Source: Amycolatopsis bullii (lineage in GTDB: Bacteria; Actinomycetota; Actinomycetes; Mycobacteriales; Pseudonocardiaceae). Taken from it: a DNA stretch of 64,000 nucleotides. Below the pieces are notes generated by a model. That model was given only the letters and a program-made list of their open reading frames with translations. It was not told the origin of the DNA and did no database searches. Both the position numbers and the translations under genes were made by a program. The stretch lies in NCBI RefSeq assembly GCF_014654205.1, contig NZ_BNAW01000007.1:124001-188000 (forward strand), written 5' to 3'. Positions within the stretch are counted from its first letter, which is position 1. Every line of letters starts with the position of its first letter. This document shows, piece after piece, positions 1 to 8,508 of the stretch.

Positions 1-405
1 TACCCGAGCGGCGCGAACGGCGACACCGGGCAGTACCGGCGGCCGTCGATGTTCCTCTCCGTGTCCGCGCGCAGCCAGCAGCAGGAGGCGGCGGCGAAGC
101 TCGTGAACTTCCTGATCAACGACCCGGAGGTCGGCAGGATCGTCGGCACCGACCGCGGCCTCGCGCCGAACCTCAAGGTCCGCGCGCAGCTGGCAGCCGA
201 CGCGAAGGGCAACGACAAAACCCTCTACGACTACGAAGCCGCGCTCGAACCGAAGCTCGGCGCCGCGCCGCCGGTGCCGCCGAAGGGCGCCGGCGCGATC
301 CAGAAGCTGCTCCAGCGCACGTACGAAGAGGTCGCCTTCGGCCGGATGAGCATCGACGACGCGGTCAACCGGTTCATGACCGAAGCCCAGAAGGGACTGT
401 CGTAG
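1..405 (+). CDS. Sugar ABC transporter substrate-binding protein, C-terminal part
   Basis: The window opens inside this gene; the frame is open from base 1 and ends with TAG at 403-405. The visible 134 residues are the C-terminal helical lobe of an extracellular solute-binding protein of the carbohydrate (CUT1) type, with the usual late segment FLINDPEVGRIVG and a final amphipathic region (VNRFMTEAQKG). It would sit at the membrane surface and deliver an oligosaccharide to the two permeases that follow after three bases. The signal peptide and ligand site lie outside the window. Because the downstream genes encode pectin-degrading enzymes, a pectic oligosaccharide or uronide is the likely cargo; this is inferred from context only. 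Confidence 0.85.
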   Translation, partial: YPSGANGDTGQYRRPSMFLSVSARSQQQEAAAKLVNFLINDPEVGRIVGTDRGLAPNLKVRAQLAADAKGNDKTLYDYEAALEPKLGAAPPVPPKGAGAIQKLLQRTYEEVAFGRMSIDDAVNRFMTEAQKGLS

Positions 406-408
406 CCG

Positions 409-1392
409 ATGACGACCCTGCGCACGCCGGATCCGCCGGTCGCGCCCCCGGCGCCCGCCGCGCGCGGCCGCCGGGGCCGTCCGGCCGGGCGCCGCCGCAA
501 GAGCCAGCCGGAGGCGTTCGCCTTCCTGACGCCGTGGCTGCTCGGCGCGGTGGCGCTGACCGTCGGCCCGATGGTGGTCTCGCTGTACCTGTCGTTCACC
601 GACTACGACATGTTCACGTCGCCGAAGTGGGTCGGGTTCGGCAACTTCACCCACATGTTCACCGGCGACGACCGCTACCTGCAGTCGGTCAAGGTCACGC
701 TGATCTACGTGCTGGTCTCGGTGCCGCTGAAGCTCACGGTGTCCCTGCTGGTGGCCATGCTGCTCAACACCCGCCGCGGGGCGAACGGCTTCTACCGGGC
801 GGCGTTCTACGCGCCTTCGCTGCTCGGCGCGAGCGTCGCGGCGGCGCTCGTGTGGCGGGCGCTGTTCATGGGCGGCGGCCCGGTGAACGAGCTGCTGGCG
901 TTCTTCGGCTGGCACACGCCGAGCTGGGTCGACGATCCGCAGTTCAGCCTCGCCTCGATCGTGCTGCTCGGGGTCTGGCAGTTCGGCGCGCCGATGGTGA
1001 TCTTCCTGGCCGGGCTCAAGCAGATCCCGGCGGAGCTGCACGAGGCGGCGGCGATCGACGGCGCGGGCGCGTTCCGCCGGTTCCGGCACATCACGCTGCC
1101 CATGCTGTCGCCGGTGATCTTCTTCAACCTGGTGATGGAGGCGATCCACGCCTTCCAGGCGTTCACCCCGGCGTTCGTCATCGGCGGCGGCCGTGGCGGC
1201 CCGGCCGACGCGGACCTGTTCTACACGCTCTACCTGTTCGAGGTCGGCTTCCAGGACTTCCGGATGGGCTACGCGTCGGCGATGGCCTGGGTGCTGCTGG
1301 TGGTCATCGCGATCGTGACGGCCATCGTGTTCCGGACCGCGAAGCTCTGGGTGTTCTACGACGACGTAGAGAGCACAGGGGAGAGGAAATGA
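409..1392 (+). CDS. Sugar ABC transporter permease, MalF/UgpA type
   Basis: A 327-residue integral membrane subunit of a CUT1 carbohydrate importer. About 40 basic, Pro/Arg-rich residues precede the first membrane helix (residues about 40-60), and six helices are expected. The EAA loop that contacts the ATPase is visible near residues 211-230 (EAAAIDGAGAFRRF, then ITLPML). The start ATG lies three bases after the binding-protein stop, and the stop overlaps the next permease start as ATGA (1389-1392), indicating translational coupling. No ATPase gene is present in the window; such importers often share one general ATPase (MsiK in Streptomyces), so its absence is not a defect. Confidence 0.93.
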   Translation: MTTLRTPDPPVAPPAPAARGRRGRPAGRRRKSQPEAFAFLTPWLLGAVALTVGPMVVSLYLSFTDYDMFTSPKWVGFGNFTHMFTGDDRYLQSVKVTLIYVLVSVPLKLTVSLLVAMLLNTRRGANGFYRAAFYAPSLLGASVAAALVWRALFMGGGPVNELLAFFGWHTPSWVDDPQFSLASIVLLGVWQFGAPMVIFLAGLKQIPAELHEAAAIDGAGAFRRFRHITLPMLSPVIFFNLVMEAIHAFQAFTPAFVIGGGRGGPADADLFYTLYLFEVGFQDFRMGYASAMAWVLLVVIAIVTAIVFRTAKLWVFYDDVESTGERK

Positions 1393-2234
1393 CGGTGCTG
1401 CCGCGGAGCGCCCGCTCGGTGGGCTGGCACGTGCTGTGCCTGGTCATCGTGGCCGTCGTGCTCTACCCGCTGGTGTGGCTGGCGTTCGCGTCGGTCAAGC
1501 CGCCGGACGAGATCCTCTCCCGGCTGGCGCTGCTGCCCACCCGGTTCGTCTTCGACGGCTACACGAAGGGCTGGGAAGGAGCGGCGGGCGTCGGGTTCGG
1601 CCGCTTCTTCTTGAACTCGTTCCTGGTGGCCGGGCTGTCGGTGGCGGCGAACGTGCTGTCGTGCTCACTGGCCGCGTTCGCGTTCGCCCGGCTGAAGTTC
1701 CGGTTCCGCGGCGCGCTGTTCGCCTTCATGATCACGACGCTGATGCTGCCCTACCACGTCACGCTCATCCCGCAGTACGTGATCTTCCAGCAGGCCGGCC
1801 TGGTCAACACGTTCGTCCCGCTGATCCTGCCGAAGCTGCTGGCCACCGAGGCGTTCTTCGTGTTCCTGATCGTCCAGTTCATGCGGGGCATCCCGCGCGA
1901 GCTCGACGAAGCGGCGATCATCGACGGCTGTTCGGTGTACCGCACCTTCTGGCACGTGGTGCTGCCGCTGTCGAAACCGGCGCTGGTGACGACGTCGATC
2001 TTCACGTTCATCTGGACGTGGAACGACTTCTTCACGCAGATGGTGTACCTGAACGACACGGAGAAGTTCACCGTGCCGCTGGGCCTGCGGCTGTTCGTCG
2101 ACACCAGCAGCGAGTCGAACTTCGGCGCGATGTTCGCGATGTCCGCGCTCGCGCTGGTCCCGATCGTGCTGTTCTTCCTCGCCTTCCAGCGCCTGCTGGT
2201 CGAAGGTGTCAGCACCAGCGGCCTGAAGGGGTGA
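1389..2234 (+). CDS. Sugar ABC transporter permease, MalG/UgpE type
   Basis: Second membrane subunit of the same importer, 281 residues, starting at the ATG that overlaps the previous stop. The first helix follows a short N-terminus (residues about 12-32). The EAA loop sits at about residues 172-191 (DEAAIIDGCSVYRTF, then VVLPLSKPAL), the usual place for MalG-type subunits. The C-terminal EGVSTSGLKG motif is typical of this family. It pairs with the upstream permease to form the translocation path. The stop overlaps a possible GTG of the next frame (2231-2234), continuing the coupled operon. Confidence 0.93.
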   Translation: MTVLPRSARSVGWHVLCLVIVAVVLYPLVWLAFASVKPPDEILSRLALLPTRFVFDGYTKGWEGAAGVGFGRFFLNSFLVAGLSVAANVLSCSLAAFAFARLKFRFRGALFAFMITTLMLPYHVTLIPQYVIFQQAGLVNTFVPLILPKLLATEAFFVFLIVQFMRGIPRELDEAAIIDGCSVYRTFWHVVLPLSKPALVTTSIFTFIWTWNDFFTQMVYLNDTEKFTVPLGLRLFVDTSSESNFGAMFAMSALALVPIVLFFLAFQRLLVEGVSTSGLKG

Positions 2235-2239
2235 CGGCG

Positions 2240-2872
2240 ATGCGAACGCTGAAGCGATCAACAGGGTGGCGCACCGGGCTCGGCGACTTTTCGGACTGCC
2301 TGCTGGCGGGGCTGCTGGTCGCGCTCGCTTCGGTCCCGGTGGTGACGGCGGCCCCGGCGCTGGTGGCGGGCTGCCGGGTCCTCGACCGCACCCGGCGGGA
2401 CGTGGGAAGTCCACTGTGGACGACGTTCTGGGCGGACTTCCGCGCGGCCGCGCGGGGCGGGATGCTCTTCGGGCTGAGCTGCCTGGCGGCGGTCGTGGTG
2501 TTCGCGGTGGACCTCGAGGTGGTGGCTTCCATGCCGGGGGCCGGTGTGCTGAAGCCGGTGCTGTGGGTGCTGGCGGCGGCCGGTGCGGTGGTGGCGCTGC
2601 GGACGTGCGAGCTGGTGGCCACCGGCGGCCCGGCTCGGCGCTGGGCCGGGCCGCGGGAAACCGCGGCGGTCAGTGGCGCCGCGGGCGGTCCCGCTTGGCG
2701 CCGGGCGTTCGTCGCGGCGGCGCGAGAGACCGCCGCCGACCCCAAGAACGCCCTGCTCCTCGCCGCCGCGCTCGGCATCGCGGTCCTGCTCGTCCGGACA
2801 CTGCCGATCCTGGCGCTCGTGGTGGCCGGGCCACTCGCCCTGGCCGCGGTCGCGACCGGCGGCCGCCGATGA
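2240..2872 (+). CDS. DUF624 (YesL-like) membrane protein
   Basis: About 210 residues with four or five hydrophobic segments; length and position match the DUF624/YesL family of small membrane proteins found beside CUT1 sugar permeases. Its biochemical role is not established. ATG at 2240 is chosen; a GTG at 2231 overlapping the upstream stop would add three residues. The N-terminus resembles the family (WRTGLGDFSDCLLAGLL), with a basic cytoplasmic loop near TRRDVGSPLWTTF. The stop overlaps the next start as ATGA (2869-2872). Family assignment rests on length, topology and neighbours, since the sequence itself is poorly conserved. Confidence 0.75.
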   Translation: MRTLKRSTGWRTGLGDFSDCLLAGLLVALASVPVVTAAPALVAGCRVLDRTRRDVGSPLWTTFWADFRAAARGGMLFGLSCLAAVVVFAVDLEVVASMPGAGVLKPVLWVLAAAGAVVALRTCELVATGGPARRWAGPRETAAVSGAAGGPAWRRAFVAAARETAADPKNALLLAAALGIAVLLVRTLPILALVVAGPLALAAVATGGRR

Positions 2873-3993
2873 CGCCGAACGTCGTCGTCTTCGGCATGGC
2901 CGGGTACGCGGGCCAGCACCTGCGCCGCGCCCGTACCCTGCACGACCGCGGCGAACTCGTCCTCGCCGGGGCGTGCGACATCCGCGAGCCCCCGGCGGAG
3001 GCCCGCGCGGTGCTGCCCGCAACCGCGGTGATCACCCGGGACGCGGCCGAACTGCTCGCCCGCACCACCCCGGACATCGCGATCGTGGCCACCCCGCCGC
3101 ACACCCACCTGTCCCTGGCGAAGCTCGCGCTCGCCGCCGGCTGCCACCTGCTCGTCGAGAAACCGCCGGTGCTGGACCTCGCTGCGTTCGGCGAACTCAC
3201 CGAGCTGGCCCGCGACCGCGCCTGCCAGACCGGCTTCCAGAGCTTCGGCTCCGCGGCCGTCCCGTTGGTGCGAAGAGCCATCGCGAACGGCGAGATCGGC
3301 ACGGTCACCGGCATCGCCGCCGCCGGGGCGTGGATCCGCCGGGACCGGTACTTCGCGCGCGCCGAGTGGGCGGGTCGCCGACGCGTCGGCGGGCAACCCG
3401 TGGTCGACGGGGCACTGACCAACCCCTTCGCCCACGCCGTCGCGACCGCCCTGCTGGTCAACGGCACCGCCGAAGCGCTCCCGGAGCGGACCGCCGTGGA
3501 GCTGTACCGGGCCCGCGACATCGAGTCCGACGACACCGCCTGCGCCCGGCTGAGCTTCGCCGGGGCACCCGACGTCGTCGTCGCGGCCACCCTCGACGCC
3601 GAGGCCGACCACGACCCGTACGTACTGGTCCACGGCACGGAAGGCCGGATCCGCTGGCACTACAAGACGGACCTGGTCACCGTCGACGGCGCGCAACGCG
3701 AGGTCGGGCCGCCGCGCGACCTGCTGGCCAACCTCGTCGCGCACGTCCGCGACGGCGAGCCGCTGCGGGCGCCGCTGGCCGCCACCCGCGCGTTCACCGC
3801 CCTGGTGGAGGCGGTCCACGACGCCCCGGAGCCGCTGCCGCTGCCCGCCGAGTGGGTGCGGGCCGTGGACAGCGGGCCCGACCGGCACTTCGTCGTGCCC
3901 GGCGTCGACCGGGACGTCGACACCGCGGCCGAGCGGCTCGCGCTCTTCTCCGAACTCGCCCTGCCCTGGACCGGCGCCGCCACGCGCGCCTGA
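2869..3993 (+). CDS. Gfo/Idh/MocA family oxidoreductase
   Basis: A 374-residue NAD(P)-dependent sugar or cyclitol oxidoreductase. The N-terminal Rossmann domain starts at once (NVVVFGMAGYAG, a slightly unusual glycine motif), the catalytic EKP motif appears as LLVEKPP near residues 97-103, and the C-terminal domain has the family histidine region (GALTNPFAHAVATALL). It is coupled to the upstream DUF624 gene by an ATGA overlap and followed after nine bases by a second family member. In a pectin-use operon it probably acts on an imported, possibly unsaturated, uronide or on a galactose or arabinose unit. The substrate cannot be read from the sequence. Confidence 0.88.
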   Translation: MTPNVVVFGMAGYAGQHLRRARTLHDRGELVLAGACDIREPPAEARAVLPATAVITRDAAELLARTTPDIAIVATPPHTHLSLAKLALAAGCHLLVEKPPVLDLAAFGELTELARDRACQTGFQSFGSAAVPLVRRAIANGEIGTVTGIAAAGAWIRRDRYFARAEWAGRRRVGGQPVVDGALTNPFAHAVATALLVNGTAEALPERTAVELYRARDIESDDTACARLSFAGAPDVVVAATLDAEADHDPYVLVHGTEGRIRWHYKTDLVTVDGAQREVGPPRDLLANLVAHVRDGEPLRAPLAATRAFTALVEAVHDAPEPLPLPAEWVRAVDSGPDRHFVVPGVDRDVDTAAERLALFSELALPWTGAATRA

Positions 3994-4011
3994 ACGAGAG
4001 AGGTGATGGCG

Positions 4012-5232
4012 GTGCGTCGCCACGCGATCGTCGGCCTGGGCTCCCGGGCCCAGCTGTTCGCCAAGGCACTGTCCGCGTCGCCGCGAGCCGAGCTCGCGGC
4101 CTTCTGCGACCACAACGAAACCCGCATGCGGGTGCACAACGGCTGGCTCGGCACGGAGATCCCCGGCTACCGGCCGGAGGACTTCGCCGCCATGCTCGCG
4201 AAAGAACGCATCGACGTCGTCGTGGTGTGCACCCCGGACCACACGCACGCCGAGTACGTCGTCGCCGCGCTCGAAGCCGGTTGCGACGTCGTCACGGAAA
4301 AGCCGATGACGACCGACGTCGAGGGCGCGCGGGCGATCCTCGCGGCCCGGCGGGAGACCGGCCGGTCGGTCCGGGTCGCCTTCAACTACCGGTACAACCC
4401 GGTCCACCGCCGAGTACGGGAGCTCCTGGAAGGCGGCGCGATCGGCGCGATCGGCTCGGTCGAGTTCAGCTGGCTGCTCGACACCACCCACGGCGCCGAC
4501 TACTTCCGCCGCTGGCACCGGGACAAGGCCCACTCCGGCGGACTGCTCGTGCACAAGTCCGGCCACCACTTCGACCTCGTCAACTGGTGGCTCGGCACCG
4601 GCCCCGAGACGGTGTTCGCGCTCGGCCGGCTGTTCTTCTACGGCGACCAAGCCGGCCACCGCACGGACGGCGACCGGTTCGCGCTGGACCTCGAAGCCTC
4701 ACCCAAGCTGCGCGCGCTCTACCACGACGCCGAGCGGGAAGACGGCTACGTCCGCAACCAGGACGTGTTCGCGCCCGGCGTCACCATCGAAGACGACCTG
4801 TCGGTGCTCGTGCGCCACCACGGCGGGGCGGTGCTGAACTACCACCTGCACGCGTATTCGCCGCGCGAGGGCTACCGAGTCGCGTTTTCCGGCAACGAAG
4901 GACGGCTCGAACTGGACGTCCGGGAGAACGAGTACGCGTCCGGCGCAGAGCCGGTGGCGAAGCGGGCGCGCGCCCGGCTGACCGTGCAACGGCACTGGGA
5001 ACCGCCGGAAGCCGTCTTCGACGGGCTCCTCGGCGACGGGCACGGCGGCGGCGACGAGCGGATGCTCGCGGAGCTGCTCGGCGACGCCGAACCGGACGCG
5101 CTCGGCTGCGCGGCCGACCACGACGCCGGCCTGCAGGCCCTGCTCACCGGGCTGGCCGCGAACCGGTCCCTGGAAACCGGCCGGCCGGTGCCGGTCGCGC
5201 AGCTGCTGGAGGAGATCGGGGAACCGGCGTGA
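4012..5232 (+). CDS. Gfo/Idh/MocA family oxidoreductase, second copy
   Basis: About 406 residues. The Rossmann motif begins at residue 4 (AIVGLGSRAQLF), the EKP motif is in VVTEKPM, and the C-terminal catalytic region reads GGLLVHKSGHHFDLVNWW, with the conserved Lys/His pair. Three starts are close together (GTG 4003, ATG 4006, GTG 4012). The purine-rich AGAGAGG ends at 4003, so the GTG at 4012 has the best spacing and is used here; the upstream choices add two or three residues. It differs clearly from its neighbour and is not a recent duplicate, so the two may act in successive oxidation/reduction steps. The stop overlaps the next GTG (5229-5232). Confidence 0.88.
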   Translation: MRRHAIVGLGSRAQLFAKALSASPRAELAAFCDHNETRMRVHNGWLGTEIPGYRPEDFAAMLAKERIDVVVVCTPDHTHAEYVVAALEAGCDVVTEKPMTTDVEGARAILAARRETGRSVRVAFNYRYNPVHRRVRELLEGGAIGAIGSVEFSWLLDTTHGADYFRRWHRDKAHSGGLLVHKSGHHFDLVNWWLGTGPETVFALGRLFFYGDQAGHRTDGDRFALDLEASPKLRALYHDAEREDGYVRNQDVFAPGVTIEDDLSVLVRHHGGAVLNYHLHAYSPREGYRVAFSGNEGRLELDVRENEYASGAEPVAKRARARLTVQRHWEPPEAVFDGLLGDGHGGGDERMLAELLGDAEPDALGCAADHDAGLQALLTGLAANRSLETGRPVPVAQLLEEIGEPA

Positions 5233-6164
5233 GCCGGGCCGCCGTGGGCACGCCGGAGGCGACCGAGGAGGCCGACGGCCGGGTGTGCGTGCGCCTCGGC
5301 GACGTCGTGCTGGCCGAGTACGTCGTCGAGCCGCCGACACCGGCCGGGGACTCGCCGAAGCCGTACCTGCACCCGCTGCGCACCACCGCGGGGGAGATCG
5401 TGACCGCGGTCCGGCCGCACGACCACACCTGGCACAACGGCCTCCAGTTCACCATGGCCCACCTGTCCGGCGAGAACTTCTGGGGCGGCCGCACCTACGT
5501 GCGCGGCCGCGGCTACACCCCGCTCGACAACAACGGCACCGTCGGCCACGTCCGCTGGGAAAGCATCGACGACGCCGGCGGGCAGTGCGCACTGCGGCAC
5601 GAGCTGGCCTGGCGCACCGCGTCCGGACGGCGCTGGCTCACCGAACACCGCACGCTGCGCTTCGGGGACGTCTCGCTGCGCGGCGGGCACTGGACGCTCA
5701 CCTGGTCCAGCCGGCTGCGCAACACCAGCGGCCACGAGCTGCGGTGGGGGAGCCCGGTCACCGAAGGGCGGGACACCGCCGGCTACGGCGGGCTGTTCTG
5801 GCGCGGGCCGCGCTCGTTCGTCGGCGGCACGGTCCGGACGTCGGACGGGAAGTCCGCGGCCGACGCGATGGGCCACCGGGCGCCGTGGCTGGCCTTCACC
5901 GGGCAGCACGACGAGAGCCTGCGGACCTCGACGCTGCTGTTCGCCGACAGCCCGGGCAACGCGGCCCACCCGACGGCCTGGTACGTCCGCGCCGAGCCGT
6001 TCCCCGTGGTCAGCTTCGCCGCGACCTACCACTCGCCCTGGCTGCTCGAACCGGGCGAGGAGCTGACCCTGACCCACCACGTCGTCGTCATCGACGGCGC
6101 CCCGGACGCGGCCGGGCTCGCGCGGCACGCGGCACGAGTGCTCGACAGGCAGGACACCGACTAG
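5229..6164 (+). CDS. DUF6807 / PmoA-family protein
   Basis: A 311-residue protein of the family annotated as PmoA or DUF6807, common beside Gfo/Idh oxidoreductases in polysaccharide-use loci. Family features visible are a His-rich early segment (RPHDHTWHNGLQF), the central WGGRTYVRGRG and GSPVTEGRDTAGYGGLFWRGP, and a beta-rich body. The name methane oxygenase is a misnomer; this is not membrane methane monooxygenase. Its role is unproven, and a beta-sandwich carbohydrate-processing or mutarotase-like function is a guess. It is coupled by GTGA to the upstream oxidoreductase and lies 10 bases before the PL1 lyase, so it closes the intracellular part of the operon. Confidence 0.82.
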   Translation: MSRAAVGTPEATEEADGRVCVRLGDVVLAEYVVEPPTPAGDSPKPYLHPLRTTAGEIVTAVRPHDHTWHNGLQFTMAHLSGENFWGGRTYVRGRGYTPLDNNGTVGHVRWESIDDAGGQCALRHELAWRTASGRRWLTEHRTLRFGDVSLRGGHWTLTWSSRLRNTSGHELRWGSPVTEGRDTAGYGGLFWRGPRSFVGGTVRTSDGKSAADAMGHRAPWLAFTGQHDESLRTSTLLFADSPGNAAHPTAWYVRAEPFPVVSFAATYHSPWLLEPGEELTLTHHVVVIDGAPDAAGLARHAARVLDRQDTD

Positions 6165-6174
6165 AGGAGCCGAC

Positions 6175-7461
6175 ATGCGCTGGAAGGCTTTCGCGGGGTG
6201 CTTCGCCCTGCTCGGTTTGACGCTCACGGCAGCACCCGTCCAGGCTCACGGCCGCGACCCCGGCCGGGTCGTCCTCGGCGCCCACGACGGCTGGGCCGCG
6301 GCGACCACCGGCACCACCGGCGGCTCGGCCGCCGCTCGCGGAGACATCCGCACGGTGACCAAACGCTCCGAACTCGCGGGCGCGCTGGCCGCGCACCCCG
6401 GTGCACCGAAAATCATCTACGTCCGCGGCACCGTCGAAGGCAATGTGGACGCCGCCGACCGGCCCATGAGCTGTGAAAGTTTCGCCGACCCCGCGTACAG
6501 CCTCCCGGCGTACCTGGCGGCGTACGACCCGGCGACCTGGGGGAGAGTGCCGCCGTCCGGACCGCTGGAAGAAGCCCGGGAGTGGTCGCAGGCCAACCAG
6601 GCGAAGCAGGTCGTCCTCGACGTCGGCCCGAACACGACGATCGTCGGCCTCGGGCGCGACGCCACGCTGCACGGGCTGACCCTGCGCGTCACCGGGGACA
6701 ACGTGATCCTGCGGAACCTGCACTTCTCCGACGCCCACGACTGCTTCCCGCAGTGGGACCCCCTGGACACCGCCGACGGCAACTGGAACTCCGAGTACGA
6801 CAACCTCGACCTGGTCGGGGCCACGCACGTCTGGGTGGACCACGACGAGTTCAGCGACGGCGGGAACGACCAGCAGCCCACGTACTACGGCCGCAAGTAC
6901 GAGGTCCACGACGGGCTGCTCGACATCGTCAACGGCTCGGACCTGGTGACCGTGTCCTACAACCGGCTGCACGACCACGACAAGACCATGCTGATCGGCA
7001 ACACCGACAAGCCCGCTTACGACGTCGGCAAGCTGCGCGTCACCTTGCACCACAACCTGTTCTCCGAGATCGGGCAGCGCGCGCCGCGGGTGCGGTACGG
7101 CCAGGTGCACGTCTACGACAACCTCTACTCGATCGAGGACCCGGCGGCCTACACGTACTCGCTCGGCGTCGGCGTCGAGTCCCGGATCTACGCGGAGAAC
7201 AACTTCTTCCGCGTTCCGGCCACGCTGCCGCTGGGGCAGCTGGTGCACTACTGGAAGGGGACCGTGCTGCACGCGACCGGGACGCTGGTGGCCCAGGGCG
7301 GCCAGTGGCCGCGCGCGGTCGACCTGCTGGCCGAATACAACGCGGCGAACGACCCGGATCTGGGTGCGGACGTCGGCTGGAAGCCCACCCTCGTCGAACG
7401 CCTCGACCCCGCGTGGGCGGTTCCGGCGCTGGTGCTCGCCGCGGCCGGGCCCGGTCGCTGA
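6175..7461 (+). CDS. Secreted pectate lyase, PL1 family
   Basis: A 428-residue secreted polysaccharide lyase. A signal peptide (about residues 1-24, ending VQAHG) leads to a right-handed parallel beta-helix. The PL1 signature WVDHDEF is at residues 220-226, followed by the DGLLDIVNGSDLVTVSYN block and the catalytic-arginine region QRAPRVRYG (residues 301-309). It would cleave de-esterified polygalacturonate by beta-elimination outside the cell. GAGGAG provides a good ribosome site. It is 10 bases after the PmoA-type gene and so may be co-transcribed with the importer operon. An inverted repeat at 7479-7495 follows the stop. Confidence 0.92.
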   Translation: MRWKAFAGCFALLGLTLTAAPVQAHGRDPGRVVLGAHDGWAAATTGTTGGSAAARGDIRTVTKRSELAGALAAHPGAPKIIYVRGTVEGNVDAADRPMSCESFADPAYSLPAYLAAYDPATWGRVPPSGPLEEAREWSQANQAKQVVLDVGPNTTIVGLGRDATLHGLTLRVTGDNVILRNLHFSDAHDCFPQWDPLDTADGNWNSEYDNLDLVGATHVWVDHDEFSDGGNDQQPTYYGRKYEVHDGLLDIVNGSDLVTVSYNRLHDHDKTMLIGNTDKPAYDVGKLRVTLHHNLFSEIGQRAPRVRYGQVHVYDNLYSIEDPAAYTYSLGVGVESRIYAENNFFRVPATLPLGQLVHYWKGTVLHATGTLVAQGGQWPRAVDLLAEYNAANDPDLGADVGWKPTLVERLDPAWAVPALVLAAAGPGR

Positions 7462-7478
7462 AGCCTTCGACAGTTTCG

Positions 7479-7495
7479 GCGTTTTCTGAAAACGC
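7479..7495. repeat. Short inverted repeat after the PL1 gene
   Basis: GCGTTTT and AAAACGC flank a CTG centre, giving a near-perfect 17-base palindrome 18 bases past the PL1 stop. It could be a weak terminator (7-bp stem, 3-base loop, no U tract) or a protein site. Its AT-rich arms suit an operator as well as a terminator. Confidence 0.4.
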
Positions 7496-7546
7496 ACGCC
7501 GGCGGCGACCATCCGGGCGACATGCGTGCCGCTGCGGCGAACGACA

Positions 7547-7575
7547 TTGACACGACCTGCCCGCAACCCGAAACT
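7547..7575 (+). promoter_or_regulatory. Promoter of the PL3 pectate lyase gene
   Basis: A perfect TTGACA -35 (7547-7552) is followed after 17 bases by GAAACT (7570-7575), which keeps only the A at position 2 and the T at position 6 of a -10 box. Transcription would start near 7582, immediately before the palindrome at 7585-7596. Confidence 0.55.
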
Positions 7576-7584
7576 CAGGGTCGA

Positions 7585-7596
7585 GAAAGCGCTTTC
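7585..7596. promoter_or_regulatory. LacI-type operator upstream of the PL3 gene
   Basis: GAAAGCGCTTTC is a perfect 12-bp palindrome with the central CG step typical of LacI-family operators. It sits at the predicted +1 region of the PL3 promoter, where a bound repressor would block initiation. No LacI gene is in the window, so the regulator would be encoded elsewhere. Confidence 0.6.
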
Positions 7597-7657
7597 ACAA
7601 CCCGGTCGGACGTTTTCCGTCAGCGCCGATTGAAGCTCGAGACCAGGGAGTGACGAA

Positions 7658-8443
7658 ATGATTCCCCCAGCAATGTCCCGGATCGTCCGGGTGGCGGCGG
7701 TGGCCGCGCTCGTGGTTTCGGCGGCGGTCGGCACCGGCGCGACAGCGTCGGCCGCCGCCTGGCCCACTCCGAGCAGCAGCGTGCCGGTGGCCAAGACGAT
7801 CAAGGTCACCAGCGGCGCCTACGACGGCGGGCTCAAGCGGTTCTACGGCACCGGCGACCTCGGCACCGGCGGCCAGAGCGAGGACCAGGGCCCGATCTTC
7901 GAGCTCTCGAACGGCACCACCCTGAAGAACGTCGTCCTGGGCAGCCCCGCCGCCGACGGCGTGCACTGCCTCGGCACCTGCACGCTGCTCAACGTCTGGT
8001 GGGAGGACGTCGGCGAGGACGCCGCGACCTTCAAGGGCACCTCCGCCTCCCAGACGATGACCATCGACGGCGGCGGCGCGCGCAAGGCGTCGGACAAGGT
8101 GTTCCAGCACAACGGCCCCGGCACCATGTACATCCGCAACTTCCAGGTCAACGACTTCGGCAAGCTGTACCGCTCCTGCGGCAACTGCAAGACGCAGTAC
8201 AAGCGCAACGTCGTCGTGGACAACGTCACCGCGACCGTGCCCGGCAAGGCACTGGTCGGCATCAACACCAACTACGGCGACACCGCGAAGCTGACGCGGA
8301 TCACCATCGTCGGCGACTCCAGCCGCAAGATCGAGCCGTGCCAGAAGTACAAGGGCGTGACCAGCGGCGAGCCGACGAAGATCGGCAGCGGCCCGGACTC
8401 GACGAACTGCCTCTACACCGCGGCCGACATCACCTACCAGTAA
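7658..8443 (+). CDS. Secreted pectate lyase, PL3 family
   Basis: A 261-residue secreted lyase with a signal peptide (about residues 1-36, ending TASAAA) and a compact parallel beta-helix of PL3 type. Family-like segments include GPIFELSNGTTLKNVVLG, GVHCLGTCTLLNVWWEDVGEDAATFKG and MYIRNFQVNDFGKLYRSCGNC; the paired cysteines suit an extracellular fold. The start ATG at 7658 follows GGGAG with 7-base spacing; an ATG at 7673 is possible but less well placed. It acts on polygalacturonate, complementing the upstream PL1 enzyme. It has its own promoter and operator and is followed by a strong terminator, so it is a single-gene unit. Confidence 0.9.
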   Translation: MIPPAMSRIVRVAAVAALVVSAAVGTGATASAAAWPTPSSSVPVAKTIKVTSGAYDGGLKRFYGTGDLGTGGQSEDQGPIFELSNGTTLKNVVLGSPAADGVHCLGTCTLLNVWWEDVGEDAATFKGTSASQTMTIDGGGARKASDKVFQHNGPGTMYIRNFQVNDFGKLYRSCGNCKTQYKRNVVVDNVTATVPGKALVGINTNYGDTAKLTRITIVGDSSRKIEPCQKYKGVTSGEPTKIGSGPDSTNCLYTAADITYQ

Positions 8444-8449
8444 CCGACC

Positions 8450-8490
8450 CGCGCCGGGGGTACCGGCCGCCGTCCGGTGCCCCCGGCGCG
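8450..8490 (+). terminator. Strong hairpin terminator after the PL3 gene
   Basis: Arms 8450-8466 and 8474-8490 pair over 17 bp with one G-U wobble and a 7-base loop, seven bases past the PL3 stop. No U tract follows, as is common in actinobacteria. It separates the PL3 gene from the pectinesterase gene. Confidence 0.8.
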
Positions 8491-8508
8491 TTCCACCGTG
8501 GAGGCGTC

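Noticed and set aside
5229..6164. Reading the PmoA label as methane monooxygenase
   Set aside because: The protein is soluble, lacks membrane helices and belongs to the DUF6807 family in sugar loci.
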